Shown here one piece after another: positions 48,693 to 57,081 of a stretch of DNA of 64,000 bases. Every line of letters begins with the position of its first letter. Within the stretch, counting starts at the first letter, position 1. This DNA comes from Nitrobacteraceae bacterium AZCC 2146 (lineage in GTDB: Bacteria; Pseudomonadota; Alphaproteobacteria; Rhizobiales; Xanthobacteraceae). A program made the translations under genes and the position numbers. The notes under the pieces were generated by a model, which was not told the DNA's origin, ran no database searches, and was given only the letters and a program-made list of their open reading frames with translations. Location of the stretch: positions 682,001 to 746,000 of the forward strand of contig JBAGRP010000001.1 in the NCBI GenBank assembly GCA_036924855.1, given 5' to 3'.

Positions 48693-49241
48693 TCAGAGCT
48701 CGGCGGCCAGCCTCTTCGCCGTCCGCTGGAATTTCTCGCGGAGCAAAGACAGCTTTGCGTTGACGTCATCCAGGGAATGGCCTTCGAGATCGCAGAAGAT
48801 CGATTTCTTCGCCGGCTCCTGTGCGGCCAGCAGCTTGCCGATTTCCTTGGAGGCCTTGCCGGTCAGGGACATCAGGACGACGCGTGCGTCCTCGGCGGAG
48901 TTGGCGCGACGCAGGAAGCCGAGCTTTTCGAGGTTTTTGCTTTGCTGCGTGACGAAGGAGGGATCGGCATGCAGCTTCGCCGAAACGCCGCTCACCGAGA
49001 TGCCGTTGCCGCGGTCAAGATCCCGGATCGCCATCAGGATCATCCACTGGTGGACGTTGACGCCGAGCATCTGGGCCCACGCAAAACTGATCTCCTCGAA
49101 GAAATTGCTGATGGAGAGGATATTCCAGAGAAACTCGTCAAACGCGTCGCGCTGACTCGCCGTGATTCCACCAACCGCCCTTGGCTTCTGCGGTTTGGAA
49201 GCCGCTGCTCCGTCGATCGAGGGTTTGCGCCTAACGGCCAT
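48693..49241 (-). CDS. MarR-family transcriptional regulator
   Basis: A 182-residue winged-helix repressor type. Dimerisation helices flank the DNA-binding segment GISVSGVSAKLHADPSFVTQQSKNLEKLGFL, with the wing RANSAEDARVVLMSLT. The N-terminal 30 residues are basic and disordered. The ligand and targets are unknown; it is convergent with anmK and divergent from the porin gene 328 bases away, so the porin is a possible target. ATG 49241 has AGGTG eight bases upstream; GTG 49259 is the alternative. Confidence 0.9.
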   Translation of the reverse strand: MAVRRKPSIDGAAASKPQKPRAVGGITASQRDAFDEFLWNILSISNFFEEISFAWAQMLGVNVHQWMILMAIRDLDRGNGISVSGVSAKLHADPSFVTQQSKNLEKLGFLRRANSAEDARVVLMSLTGKASKEIGKLLAAQEPAKKSIFCDLEGHSLDDVNAKLSLLREKFQRTAKRLAAEL

Positions 49242-49568
49242 GTTTTCTGCACCTAACACATTTGCGTTACCATATTGCGGGGGAAATCTGATGACAAGAT
49301 CATGACATGCGACAAAACGTGTTGCTGGGAAAACACAGCCGCACTCTGTTCTTAAGCAGGTAAAAATAAGGCATTGTAAAAGCCTAATTTAGCGTACCAA
49401 GTGGCGCCGGTTTCATCAGGGGCAATCTGATGGGCCGCCTGAAGGTTTCCAACGCTGGCGCGATCGGTTGCGGCACTCACCGCAGCGAACGCGCAGCATG
49501 GGAGCCCGGGTCAAGAGGACCAAAATCCACCCCATCCGGTCCGCTTTTGCACACAACTTGGAGGTTAC
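49242..49568. other. Intergenic region between the marR-like and porin genes
   Basis: No gene seen. The porin promoter and any MarR site must lie here, but I could not single out a convincing -35/-10 pair or palindrome. It ends with GGAGG four bases before the porin ATG. Confidence 0.5.
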
Positions 49569-51092
49569 ATGACTACGATAAAGGGCCTAATTCTCGGCTC
49601 GGCGGCGAGCCTTCTCGCCATGGGCGCAGCCCAGGCAGCCGATCTTCCCGTCAAGGCCAAAGCGGTCGAATACGTGAAGGTCTGCTCGCTGTACGGTGCC
49701 GGCTTCTACTATATTCCGGGCACCGACACCTGCATCAAGATCGGTGGCGCGATCCGTTTGGACGCCACATTCAACGGCACCTTGTACGACGCGCCATACT
49801 GGCAGGGCGGCACTGGCGGCAACAACCTGTGGACCAAGGATTACTTCACGACCCGCGAGCGCTTCAACCTGACCACCGATACGCGCACCGCCTCGGAATA
49901 CGGCGTCGTCCGTACCTATTCGAACGTCCAGATGGATTTCTCGCAGAATCGTGAAGCCATCTCCGGCGGTTTCATCGAAGTCGATTTCGCCTTCATCCAG
50001 TTCGCCGGTTTCACCCTCGGTAAGGCTGTTTCGCAGTTCGACCCGCAGTGGGCGCTGACCAAGCCGACGATTTCGTCGGGTCTCCCGATGGGTTCGCACA
50101 ACACAACCGGTATTCCGCAGTTGGCCTACACCGCCAGCTTCGGCAACGGCGTGTCGGGCACGATCTCGCTTGAGAACGCCTCGCCCTATCGCAACGCCGG
50201 CCTCTACAACACCGCTAACGCCATCGTTGCTCCGGGCGCTGCAATGTTCCTGCAGAACGCCTACGGCGGCGCAGGCGCCAGCTCCGGCAACACCTTCCTG
50301 GGCAACTCCCAGGCGGGCAACCACATTCCTGACATCGTCGGCAACATTCGCCTCGATCAGGCCTGGGGTTCGCTGCACTTCGCCGCGGCGATGCATGAAG
50401 TCTCCGGCGGCTTCTACGGCGCGAACGAGACCACCGGTCATCCGGAAGATGCTTACGGCTTCGCGGTCAGCGGTGCGGTCGAGTTCAAGACCCTGCCGAC
50501 CGGCTCTGGCGACAGCCTGAAGATCGAAGCAGCCTATGCCAAGGGCGCAGCCAAATATATCTTCGGCGGCACCAACGACAGCAATGGCGGCGGTCGCTAT
50601 GCCAAGTTCGACGGCAACAGCCTCGCCTTCGGCTACGTGCTGGATGGCGTGTTCGCCACCGGCGGTTCGATCCAGCAGAGCAATGCCTGGGAAGTCAGCG
50701 CGTTCTACGAGCACTACTGGAACCCGAACTGGCGTACGTCACTGTTCGGCAACTACAGCCACATCTCGTACGGCGACAGCGGCAACGCGCTGCTGTTCGC
50801 AGCGTTCGGCGCAGGTGGCAAGCTGAGCACCAGCACCTCCACGGCAACGACCACCGCGGGCACGCTGGCCGCAACCGGCAATTTCGATCTGGGCCTCGCC
50901 TCGGTCGGGACCAAGACCTCCTGGACCCCGGTCAAGAACCTGACCCTGTCGGCCGAGTTCATCTACACCCGCATGGACCAGAACCTGAACGGCACCTACA
51001 CCGGCACCGCTTCCGGCAAGGCGCTCCAGACCTACACGCTCAAGGACCAGAACCTCTACAACGGCTCTGTCCAAATTCTGCGCTCGTTCTAA
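49569..51092 (+). CDS. Outer-membrane porin (Porin_2 type)
   Basis: A 507-residue beta-barrel porin. Signal peptide 1-23 (MGAAQA/AD), then the family hallmark VEYVKVCSLYGAGFYYIPGTDTCIKIGG with a cysteine pair near the N-terminus. The rest is Gly/Asn/Thr-rich alternating strands ending in the C-terminal Phe (ILRSF) needed for barrel insertion. It forms general diffusion channels in rhizobial relatives. Strong ribosome site TTGGAGG, and a strong terminator 47 bases after the stop, indicate a highly expressed single-gene unit. Codon choice looks strongly biased to C-ending codons, as expected for an abundant protein. Confidence 0.94.
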   Translation: MTTIKGLILGSAASLLAMGAAQAADLPVKAKAVEYVKVCSLYGAGFYYIPGTDTCIKIGGAIRLDATFNGTLYDAPYWQGGTGGNNLWTKDYFTTRERFNLTTDTRTASEYGVVRTYSNVQMDFSQNREAISGGFIEVDFAFIQFAGFTLGKAVSQFDPQWALTKPTISSGLPMGSHNTTGIPQLAYTASFGNGVSGTISLENASPYRNAGLYNTANAIVAPGAAMFLQNAYGGAGASSGNTFLGNSQAGNHIPDIVGNIRLDQAWGSLHFAAAMHEVSGGFYGANETTGHPEDAYGFAVSGAVEFKTLPTGSGDSLKIEAAYAKGAAKYIFGGTNDSNGGGRYAKFDGNSLAFGYVLDGVFATGGSIQQSNAWEVSAFYEHYWNPNWRTSLFGNYSHISYGDSGNALLFAAFGAGGKLSTSTSTATTTAGTLAATGNFDLGLASVGTKTSWTPVKNLTLSAEFIYTRMDQNLNGTYTGTASGKALQTYTLKDQNLYNGSVQILRSF

Positions 51093-51138
51093 CCAGGCTC
51101 CCGTACAGGGACCTGAAACGTCGAACGTAGATCTCCAG

Positions 51139-51172
51139 AACCCTTCGGCCATGCCCCGGCCGAAGGGTTTTT
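51139..51172 (+). terminator. Rho-independent terminator of the porin gene
   Basis: Twelve-base perfect arms AACCCTTCGGCC and complement, a 7-base loop, then a run of five T. Confidence 0.93.
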
Positions 51173-51213
51173 CTGTTTGAAGGGGTTTCGGTACGGCGCT
51201 TGCGCGACCGGCA

Positions 51214-51253
51214 TGTAGGGTAGGCAAAGGCGCACTTGCGTCGTGCCCACCGC
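51214..51253. repeat. Dispersed intergenic repeat (copy 2, partial)
   Basis: TGTAGGGTAGGCAAAGGCG...GTGCCCACCG closely matches the first half of the repeat at 12583-12667. The right half with ACCCTAC is absent. Confidence 0.7.
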
Positions 51254-51543
51254 ACTTTCATCCAAGTGTCTTCATCCAGGCGTCTTTCCCTGCCTTCACC
51301 TGACTACGTCCAGCCATTGAAGGCAGAGCCCCGTAGTAGGCCCGGACAGTGCCCCTCGGCCTCCCGGGCTCGTGCTTGCGAGGCACTTGTGCAGGCGCCG
51401 CACCCTGGCGGGTCGGGTTGCCCCTTTCGGCGCTCTGTCCCACTTCAGGATCGCCTCTAGAAGCGCCCCTCATGAACAGGACGGATATGGATCCTATCTT
51501 TATAGGAATATTATCAAGGCATCTGGCGCAAAATCTCTATTCC
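51254..51543. other. Gene-free stretch upstream of the glutathione transferase
   Basis: Nothing convincing. Frames open here are short or are upstream extensions of the glutathione transferase frame without homology. Confidence 0.5.
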
Positions 51544-51583
51544 ATGCAATTGCATTCATCTTGACAAAATCATGCAAGTGCAT
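51544..51583 (+). promoter_or_regulatory. Promoter/operator region of the glutathione transferase gene
   Basis: Two near-identical palindromes, ATGCAATTGCAT (51544-51555, perfect) and ATGCAAGTGCAT (51572-51583, one mismatch), lie 28 bases apart centre to centre and bracket a consensus -35 TTGACA at 51561-51566. No good -10 is evident after a 17-base spacer (weak TCTATC). A dimeric regulator binding both sites would block the promoter. Confidence 0.55.
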
Positions 51584-51623
51584 CTATCTCGGTGATGTCG
51601 AACGGAACAACAGGGATACTGCG

Positions 51624-52301
51624 ATGACGCAAAATCTGAAACTGATCAGCCACAAGCTTTGTCCCTACGTGCAGCGCGCAGCGATTGCGCTGGCGGAGAA
51701 GGGCGTTCCGTTCGAGCGGATCGACATCGATCTCGCCAACAAGCCTGGGTGGTTCCTGGCGATTTCACCGCTCGGCAAGGTGCCGTTGTTGCAGGTCACC
51801 ACCGATAAGGGCGAAGCGGTGCTCTTCGAGAGCAACGTCATCTGCGAGTATATCGATGAGGCGTTCGGCGGGCCGAAGCTGCATCCGCAGGATGCGCTGG
51901 AACGTGCGCAGCATCGCGCCTGGATGGAATTCGGCTCGTCGATCCTCACCGAGCTGTGGGGTCTCGAAACCACGACCGATTCCGCGGTGTTCGAAACCAA
52001 GCGTGCCGCGGTCGCTGCAAAATTCGCGCGTGTTGAGACCGCGCTTGGGGCGGGGCCGTATTTTGCCGGCGCGGCATTCAGTCTGGTCGATGCGGTCTTC
52101 GCGCCGATCTTCCGCTATTTTGACGTGTTCGATCGGCTCAGCGATCTCCGCATTTTCGCTGACACGCCGAAGCTGCGGGCCTGGCGCACGCAGCTCGCGC
52201 TGCGTCCGAGCGTGAGGAGTGCGGTGCCTTCGGATTATCCGGAACTGCTCTACGCCTTCCTCGTGCGCTACGACGCGCATCTGCTGAAGCTCGCGGCGTA
52301 A
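51624..52301 (+). CDS. Glutathione S-transferase (omega-like)
   Basis: A 225-residue two-domain protein. The N-terminal thioredoxin fold begins LKLISHKLCPYVQRAAIAL; the CPYV cysteine stands where omega-class enzymes have their catalytic Cys. Then the cis-Pro glutathione loop GKVPLLQV and ESNVICEYIDE. The helical C-terminal domain contains FSLVDAVFAPIFRYFD with the N-capping Asp. Probably a thioltransferase/dehydroascorbate-reductase-like activity rather than classical conjugation. ATG 51624 begins the family; 84 upstream codons are open but non-homologous and cross the promoter palindromes. Confidence 0.92.
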   Translation: MTQNLKLISHKLCPYVQRAAIALAEKGVPFERIDIDLANKPGWFLAISPLGKVPLLQVTTDKGEAVLFESNVICEYIDEAFGGPKLHPQDALERAQHRAWMEFGSSILTELWGLETTTDSAVFETKRAAVAAKFARVETALGAGPYFAGAAFSLVDAVFAPIFRYFDVFDRLSDLRIFADTPKLRAWRTQLALRPSVRSAVPSDYPELLYAFLVRYDAHLLKLAA

Positions 52302-52313
52302 CGCGCGATCCGT

Positions 52314-52961
52314 CTAGCGTACGTTGGCGAGGCGCATGTCGAGATAGCCGGTGACCGATTCCATCAGCGGCTGCAGCTTGCCGTCGAAGAAGTGGTTGGC
52401 GCCGGGGATGATGTGCTGGTCGATGACGATGCCCTTCTGGGTCTTCAGCTTTTCGACCAGCGTGTTGACGTCCTTCGGCGGCACTACCGCATCCTTCTCG
52501 CCATGCACGATCAGGCCCGAGGACGGGCAGGGCGCCAGGAACGAGAAGTCATAAAGATTGGCCGGCGGCGCGATCGAAATGAAACCTTCGACTTCGGGAC
52601 GGCGCATCAAGAGCTGCATGCCGATCCAGGCGCCGAACGAGAAGCCAGCGACCCAGCAGGCACGGGCTTCGGGATTGATGGTCTGCGCCCAGTCCAGCGC
52701 CGCCGCCGCATCGGACAATTCGCCGGTGCCGTGATCGAACGAGCCCTGGCTGCGGCCGACGCCGCGGAAATTGAATCGCAGCACCGAGAAGCCTCGATGC
52801 ACGAAGGCGTAGTAGCACTGGTAGATGATCTGGTGATTCATGGTGCCGGCGAACTGCGGATGCGGATGCAGCACCATCGCGATCGGGGCATTCTTCTGCT
52901 TGGCCGGGTGATAGCGGCCTTCGATGCGGCCTGCGGGACCGGTGAAAATGACTTCGGGCAT
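52314..52961 (-). CDS. Alpha/beta hydrolase (COG2945-like)
   Basis: A 215-residue small serine hydrolase. HPHPQFAGTMNHQI near the N-terminus is the oxyanion region, nucleophile Ser in GFSFGAW, acid in GEKDAVVPP and catalytic His in GANHFFDG. This short form without a lid is typical of uncharacterised esterases found next to Fe-S or cysteine desulfurase genes in alphaproteobacteria. The substrate is unknown. ATG 52961 (MPEVIFTG) has AGGA seven bases upstream; the frame extends 65 codons upstream into the gap. It is convergent with the glutathione transferase (12 bases between stops) and divergent from the SUF operon. Confidence 0.9.
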   Translation of the reverse strand: MPEVIFTGPAGRIEGRYHPAKQKNAPIAMVLHPHPQFAGTMNHQIIYQCYYAFVHRGFSVLRFNFRGVGRSQGSFDHGTGELSDAAAALDWAQTINPEARACWVAGFSFGAWIGMQLLMRRPEVEGFISIAPPANLYDFSFLAPCPSSGLIVHGEKDAVVPPKDVNTLVEKLKTQKGIVIDQHIIPGANHFFDGKLQPLMESVTGYLDMRLANVR

Positions 52962-53265
52962 GGGTGATCCTTGGTAAATCAACCGACTTCGCGCAGGGTT
53001 CGGCGGGTTGGGGCTCGGGGAGCCCTGCGTCAAAAGGGGCGGATCGGGCGTCGCCTGAGTGATCTGCAGACGGCGCCGGGTGAAGCTGAGGCCGCGTTCT
53101 ACCATGAGGCAAGGGGCGAAAAGCAAGCATATTGAACGCCTCGAGGCAGCAAACATGCATTGTAGCGGGCGCTTTCGGCCGCCAGTTGCGATAGACTGCC
53201 GTAGCCTGGCCGGGCTCGGGCGTTTCCGAGGTATTGGGCCACAACTCCCTGAAGGTTAAACCGAA
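52962..53265. other. Divergent promoter region of the hydrolase and SUF operon
   Basis: No gene recognised. I looked for an Irr-type TTTAGAA box or an obvious IscR palindrome and saw neither. No rrf2/iscR-like regulator gene is present at the head of the operon. Confidence 0.45.
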
Positions 53266-54432
53266 TTGGCACGTGAGCGGGTCTATCTCGACTGGAATGC
53301 GACGACGCCGCTGCGCCCCGAGGCGCGCGCGGCGATGGCGGCGGCGTGGGATCTGAGCGGCAATCCCTCCTCGGTGCATGCGGAGGGTCGCGAGGCCCGC
53401 CGGCTGGTCGAGGAGGCCCGCCGCGCGATTGCTGCAGCAGTTGCTGCAGATGCGCGCAATATCGTGTTCACGTCGGGCGGGACCGAAGCCAACGTGCTGG
53501 CGCTGACGCCGGGGCTGTTTCGCAAGCCGGGACCGCCGGTGCAGCGGCTGATCGTGTCGGCGATCGAGCACGCGTCGGTGCTGGCGGGTGGGCGGTTTCC
53601 ACCTGAAAAGATTGAGGTTTTAGGCGTCAGCCGGGAAGGCGTCGTCGATCTGGAACAGTTGCGCGCGCTGCTCGGCGATGGCGAGCCGGCGCTGGTGTCG
53701 GTGATGGCCGCCAATAACGAGACCGGGGCGTTGCAGCCGGTCGCGGAGATCGCTGAGATCGTACATGAAGCGGGCGGATTGCTGCATGTTGATGCAGTGC
53801 AAAAATTAGGTAAAATATCCATCGATATCAATGCATTGCAGGCCGATCTTGTCACCATTTCTGCGCACAAGATCGGCGGCCCGAAGGGGGCTGGCGCGCT
53901 GATTCTGGGCGAGGGGATCGCCGGGCTGGACGCGCTGCTGCGCGGCGGCGGGCAGGAACTGGGGCGTCGGGCCGGCACCGAAAACGTCGCGGGAATCGCG
54001 GGTTTTGGGGCGGCCGTGAAGGCTGCGATGGCGTCGCTGGATGACATGAACCGGGTGGCAAAATTGCGGCAGCGACTTGAGGAAGGCTTGCGGCAAACCT
54101 GTGGCACGGTAATCTTTTCGCACCACGCGCCGCGGCTGCCCAACACGACCCTGTTCGGCGCGCCCGGGCTCCGCGCGGAGACCGCGGTGATCGGATTTGA
54201 CCTCGAAGGTATCGCGGTATCGTCGGGGTCCGCCTGTTCCTCAGGCAAGGTGCAGCCGTCGCATGTGCTGGAAGCCATGGGTTACGGCCCGGAACTGGCC
54301 AAGGGCGCCGTGCGCCTGAGTCTGGGCTGGTCCACCACCGATGCGGACATTGATCGCTGTCTGGAGGCTTGGCGAAAGCTCGCGGGTACATTACTTAAAC
54401 ATAGCGACGAAACACAGCTCGAACGGTTCTAA
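53266..54432 (+). CDS. Cysteine desulfurase, NifS/IscS class
   Basis: A 388-residue PLP enzyme that takes sulfur from cysteine as an enzyme persulfide. YLDWNATTPLRPEA, the Schiff-base lysine in TISAHKIGGPKGAG, and the mobile catalytic-Cys loop SSGSACSSGKVQPSHVL mark it as class I (IscS/NifS-like), distinct from the class II SufS encoded later in the operon. The start is TTG 53266 with a weak GAAGG upstream; no in-frame ATG gives a full N-terminus. First gene of the SUF operon, 94 bases before sufB. Confidence 0.94.
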   Translation: MARERVYLDWNATTPLRPEARAAMAAAWDLSGNPSSVHAEGREARRLVEEARRAIAAAVAADARNIVFTSGGTEANVLALTPGLFRKPGPPVQRLIVSAIEHASVLAGGRFPPEKIEVLGVSREGVVDLEQLRALLGDGEPALVSVMAANNETGALQPVAEIAEIVHEAGGLLHVDAVQKLGKISIDINALQADLVTISAHKIGGPKGAGALILGEGIAGLDALLRGGGQELGRRAGTENVAGIAGFGAAVKAAMASLDDMNRVAKLRQRLEEGLRQTCGTVIFSHHAPRLPNTTLFGAPGLRAETAVIGFDLEGIAVSSGSACSSGKVQPSHVLEAMGYGPELAKGAVRLSLGWSTTDADIDRCLEAWRKLAGTLLKHSDETQLERF

Positions 54433-54526
54433 GGCAGGTGATTTCATCAGCGGAACAGCGTAAAGAGCCCTACAAATCTGGAATTGATCCACACCGCGGT
54501 CCTTGAAACCGCGAGCGGAGGATAGA

Positions 54527-56005
54527 ATGGCTGCCGTACAAGAGACCGTCGATCGGGTTCGCCAGATCGATGTCGATCAATATCGATATGGATTCGAGAC
54601 GCTGATCGAGTCCGACAAGGCTCCGAAGGGTCTGTCGGAAGACACCGTCCGCTTTATCTCCGCAAAAAAGAACGAGCCGGACTGGATGCTGCAGTGGCGG
54701 CTCGAGGCCTATCGCCGCTGGCTGACCATGGATGAGCCGAAGTGGGCGCGGGTGAATTATCCGCAGATCGACTTCCAGGATCTCTATTACTATTCGGCAC
54801 CGAAGAAGAAAGAGATCGGCTCGCTCGACGAGGTCGATCCGGAGATTCTCAAGACCTACGAGAAGCTCGGCATTCCCCTGCGCGAAGTCGAGATGCTCGA
54901 AGGCGTGGTGCGTCCCGAAGGCGAGCGGCGCATCGCGGTCGATGCCGTGTTCGATTCGGTGTCCGTTGCGACCACCTTCCAGAAGGAGCTGAAGCAGGCC
55001 GGCGTGATCTTCATGCCGATCTCGGAGGCGATTCGCGAACACCCCGAGCTGGTGAAGAAGTATCTGGGCTCCGTGGTGCCGACCTCCGACAATTTCTATG
55101 CGACGCTGAACTCCGCGGTGTTCTCGGACGGGTCGTTCGTCTATGTGCCGCCGGGCGTGCGTTGCCCGATGGAGCTGTCCACGTACTTCCGCATCAACGA
55201 GCGCAATACCGGCCAGTTCGAGCGCACGCTGATCATCGCCGACAAGGGCGCTTACGTCAGCTATCTCGAAGGCTGCACCGCGCCGCAGCGCGACGAGAAC
55301 CAGCTGCATGCTGCGGTCGTCGAATTGGTCGCCCATGATGACGCCGAGATCAAATATTCGACGGTGCAGAACTGGTACCCCGGCAATTCCGAGGGCAAGG
55401 GCGGCATCTACAATTTCGTCACCAAGCGCGGCGATTGCCGCGGCGACCGCTCGAAGATTTCCTGGACCCAGGTCGAGACGGGATCGGCGATCACCTGGAA
55501 ATATCCGAGCTGCATTCTGCGCGGCGATGATTCGCGCGGCGAGTTCTATTCGATCGCGATCTCGAATGGCTATCAGCAGGTCGATAGCGGCACCAAGATG
55601 ATCCATCTCGGCAAGAACACGACGAGCCGGATCATTTCCAAGGGCATCGCCGCCGGCGTCTCGCAGAATACCTATCGCGGCCTCGTCACCGCACACCGCA
55701 AGGCCACCGGCGCGCGCAACTTCACCGCCTGTGACTCGCTGCTGATCGGCGACCAGTGCGGCGCGCACACCGTGCCCTATATCGAGGCGAAGAACTCTTC
55801 CGCGCTGTTCGAGCACGAAGCCACCACGTCGAAGATTTCCGAGGACGTGCTGTTCTACTGCGTGCAGCGCGGCCTGAGCCAGGAAGAAGCCGTCGGCCTC
55901 GTGGTCAACGGCTTCGTGAAAGACGTGCTGCAGCAGCTGCCGATGGAATTCGCGGTGGAAGCGCAGAAGCTGATTTCGATCTCGCTGGAAGGTTCGGTTG
56001 GATAG
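54527..56005 (+). CDS. sufB: Fe-S assembly scaffold SufB
   Basis: The scaffold subunit of SufBCD, where Fe-S clusters are assembled; 492 residues. The N-terminal helical part ends near 110 ([10 protein letters not shown]), and the core beta-helix carries [21 protein letters not shown] and TVQNWYPG, ending with the Cys/Glu-containing C-terminal segments ([33 protein letters not shown]). ATG 54527 follows GGAGG by five bases. A small hairpin (54495-54513) sits just upstream of this ribosome site. Confidence 0.97.
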   Translation: MAAVQETVDRVRQIDVDQYRYGFETLIESDKAPKGLSEDTVRFISAKKNEPDWMLQWRLEAYRRWLTMDEPKWARVNYPQIDFQDLYYYSAPKKKEIGSLDEVDPEILKTYEKLGIPLREVEMLEGVVRPEGERRIAVDAVFDSVSVATTFQKELKQAGVIFMPISEAIREHPELVKKYLGSVVPTSDNFYATLNSAVFSDGSFVYVPPGVRCPMELSTYFRINERNTGQFERTLIIADKGAYVSYLEGCTAPQRDENQLHAAVVELVAHDDAEIKYSTVQNWYPGNSEGKGGIYNFVTKRGDCRGDRSKISWTQVETGSAITWKYPSCILRGDDSRGEFYSIAISNGYQQVDSGTKMIHLGKNTTSRIISKGIAAGVSQNTYRGLVTAHRKATGARNFTACDSLLIGDQCGAHTVPYIEAKNSSALFEHEATTSKISEDVLFYCVQRGLSQEEAVGLVVNGFVKDVLQQLPMEFAVEAQKLISISLEGSVG

Positions 56006-56011
56006 TTCGTC

Positions 56012-56249
56012 GTGAATGACTTTTGGTTCACGCCGAAATTGAAAGGCTACGGCGCAGTACCGGCCACTTGGGAAGGATACACATTCGTTATTGTGTTTCT
56101 TGCCGTAGTTTCTGAGTTGCGCTTTCGTGATGACGCGGCGGGAAAAGACTTATTCATCGATCTTTCCGCCACCGATGATTGTCGTAGCCGTCTCGACACT
56201 CATCTTTCTGATCGTATGCGCGTGGAAAACTGACGGTGCGTGGGGCTGA
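56012..56249 (+). pseudogene. Small membrane protein between sufB and sufC, frameshifted
   Basis: The frame from GTG 56012 encodes NDFWFTPKLKGYGAVPATWEGY and a first hydrophobic helix, typical of a short two-helix hypothetical protein common in Bradyrhizobium-group genomes. After about residue 40 the expected second helix (PPMIVVAVSTLIFLIVCAWKTDG) lies in the +1 frame, from about 56130 to the stop at 56249. So a one-base change near 56120-56135 appears to split it. In the original frame the product ends at 56233 with a non-homologous tail. Base composition is lower in GC than its neighbours. Function unknown. Confidence 0.6.
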
Positions 56250-56284
56250 AAAGCCTCTGTTATTGAGATTGTTGGAAAAAACGA

Positions 56285-57043
56285 ATGACTGCATTGCTCC
56301 AAGTCAAAAATCTGCAGGTCCGTGTCGAGGAACGCGAGATTCTCCATGGGCTGACGCTCACGGTGAACAAGGGCGAAGTGCATGCCATCATGGGGCCGAA
56401 CGGCTCCGGCAAGTCGACGCTCTCCCACGTCATCGCCGGCAAGCCGGGCTATGAAGTGACCGGCGGCGAGATCCTGTTCAAGGGCGAGGACCTCCTGGAG
56501 ATGGCGCCGGACGAGCGCGCCGCCAAGGGCGTGTTTCTCGCCTTCCAGTATCCCGTGGAAATTCCGGGTGTCGCCACCATGACGTTCCTGCGCACCGCGC
56601 TGAATGCGCAGCGCAAGGCGCGCGGCGAGAGCGAATTCTCGACGCCGGACTTCCTGAAGAAAGTCCGCGAAGTCGCGGCTTCGCTGAACATCCCGCAGGA
56701 CATGCTGCGCCGTGGCGTCAATGTCGGCTTCTCCGGCGGCGAGAAGAAGCGCAACGAAGTGCTGCAGATGGCGCTGTTCCAGCCCGCTCTGTGCATCCTT
56801 GATGAAATGGATTCCGGTCTCGACATCGACGCGCTGCGCGTCGCTGCCGACGGCGTCAACGCGCTGCGTTCGCCGGACCGCGCCATGGTGGTGATCACCC
56901 ATTACCAGCGCTTGCTGAACTACATCATACCGGACCACGTCCACGTGATGTCGAAGGGCCGCGTCGTGAAGAGCGGCGGCAAGGAGCTGGCGCTCGAGCT
57001 CGAGGCGACCGGTTACGCGCAGTATGAGGAAGTCGCTGCTTAA
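56285..57043 (+). CDS. sufC: Fe-S assembly ATPase SufC
   Basis: ABC-type ATPase of the SufBCD complex, 252 residues. Walker A GPNGSGKST, Q-loop FLAFQYPVEIPG, signature FSGGEKKRNE, Walker B CILDEMDSGLDID and H-loop VITHYQRLL. It is soluble and works with SufB/SufD rather than a membrane transporter. It lies 36 bases after the decayed small-protein frame and 38 bases before sufD. Confidence 0.98.
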   Translation: MTALLQVKNLQVRVEEREILHGLTLTVNKGEVHAIMGPNGSGKSTLSHVIAGKPGYEVTGGEILFKGEDLLEMAPDERAAKGVFLAFQYPVEIPGVATMTFLRTALNAQRKARGESEFSTPDFLKKVREVAASLNIPQDMLRRGVNVGFSGGEKKRNEVLQMALFQPALCILDEMDSGLDIDALRVAADGVNALRSPDRAMVVITHYQRLLNYIIPDHVHVMSKGRVVKSGGKELALELEATGYAQYEEVAA

Positions 57044-57081
57044 GAATTGGCCGCTCGATCGGCCTACGAACGGATTTTGTG

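Noticed and set aside
53100-53265. Iron-responsive (Irr/RirA/IscR) operator before the SUF operon
   Set aside because: No TTTAGAA-type box or clear palindrome could be found by eye.
54470-55816. A 448-codon minus-strand frame antisense to sufB
   Set aside because: sufB is certain on the plus strand; the reverse frame has no homology.
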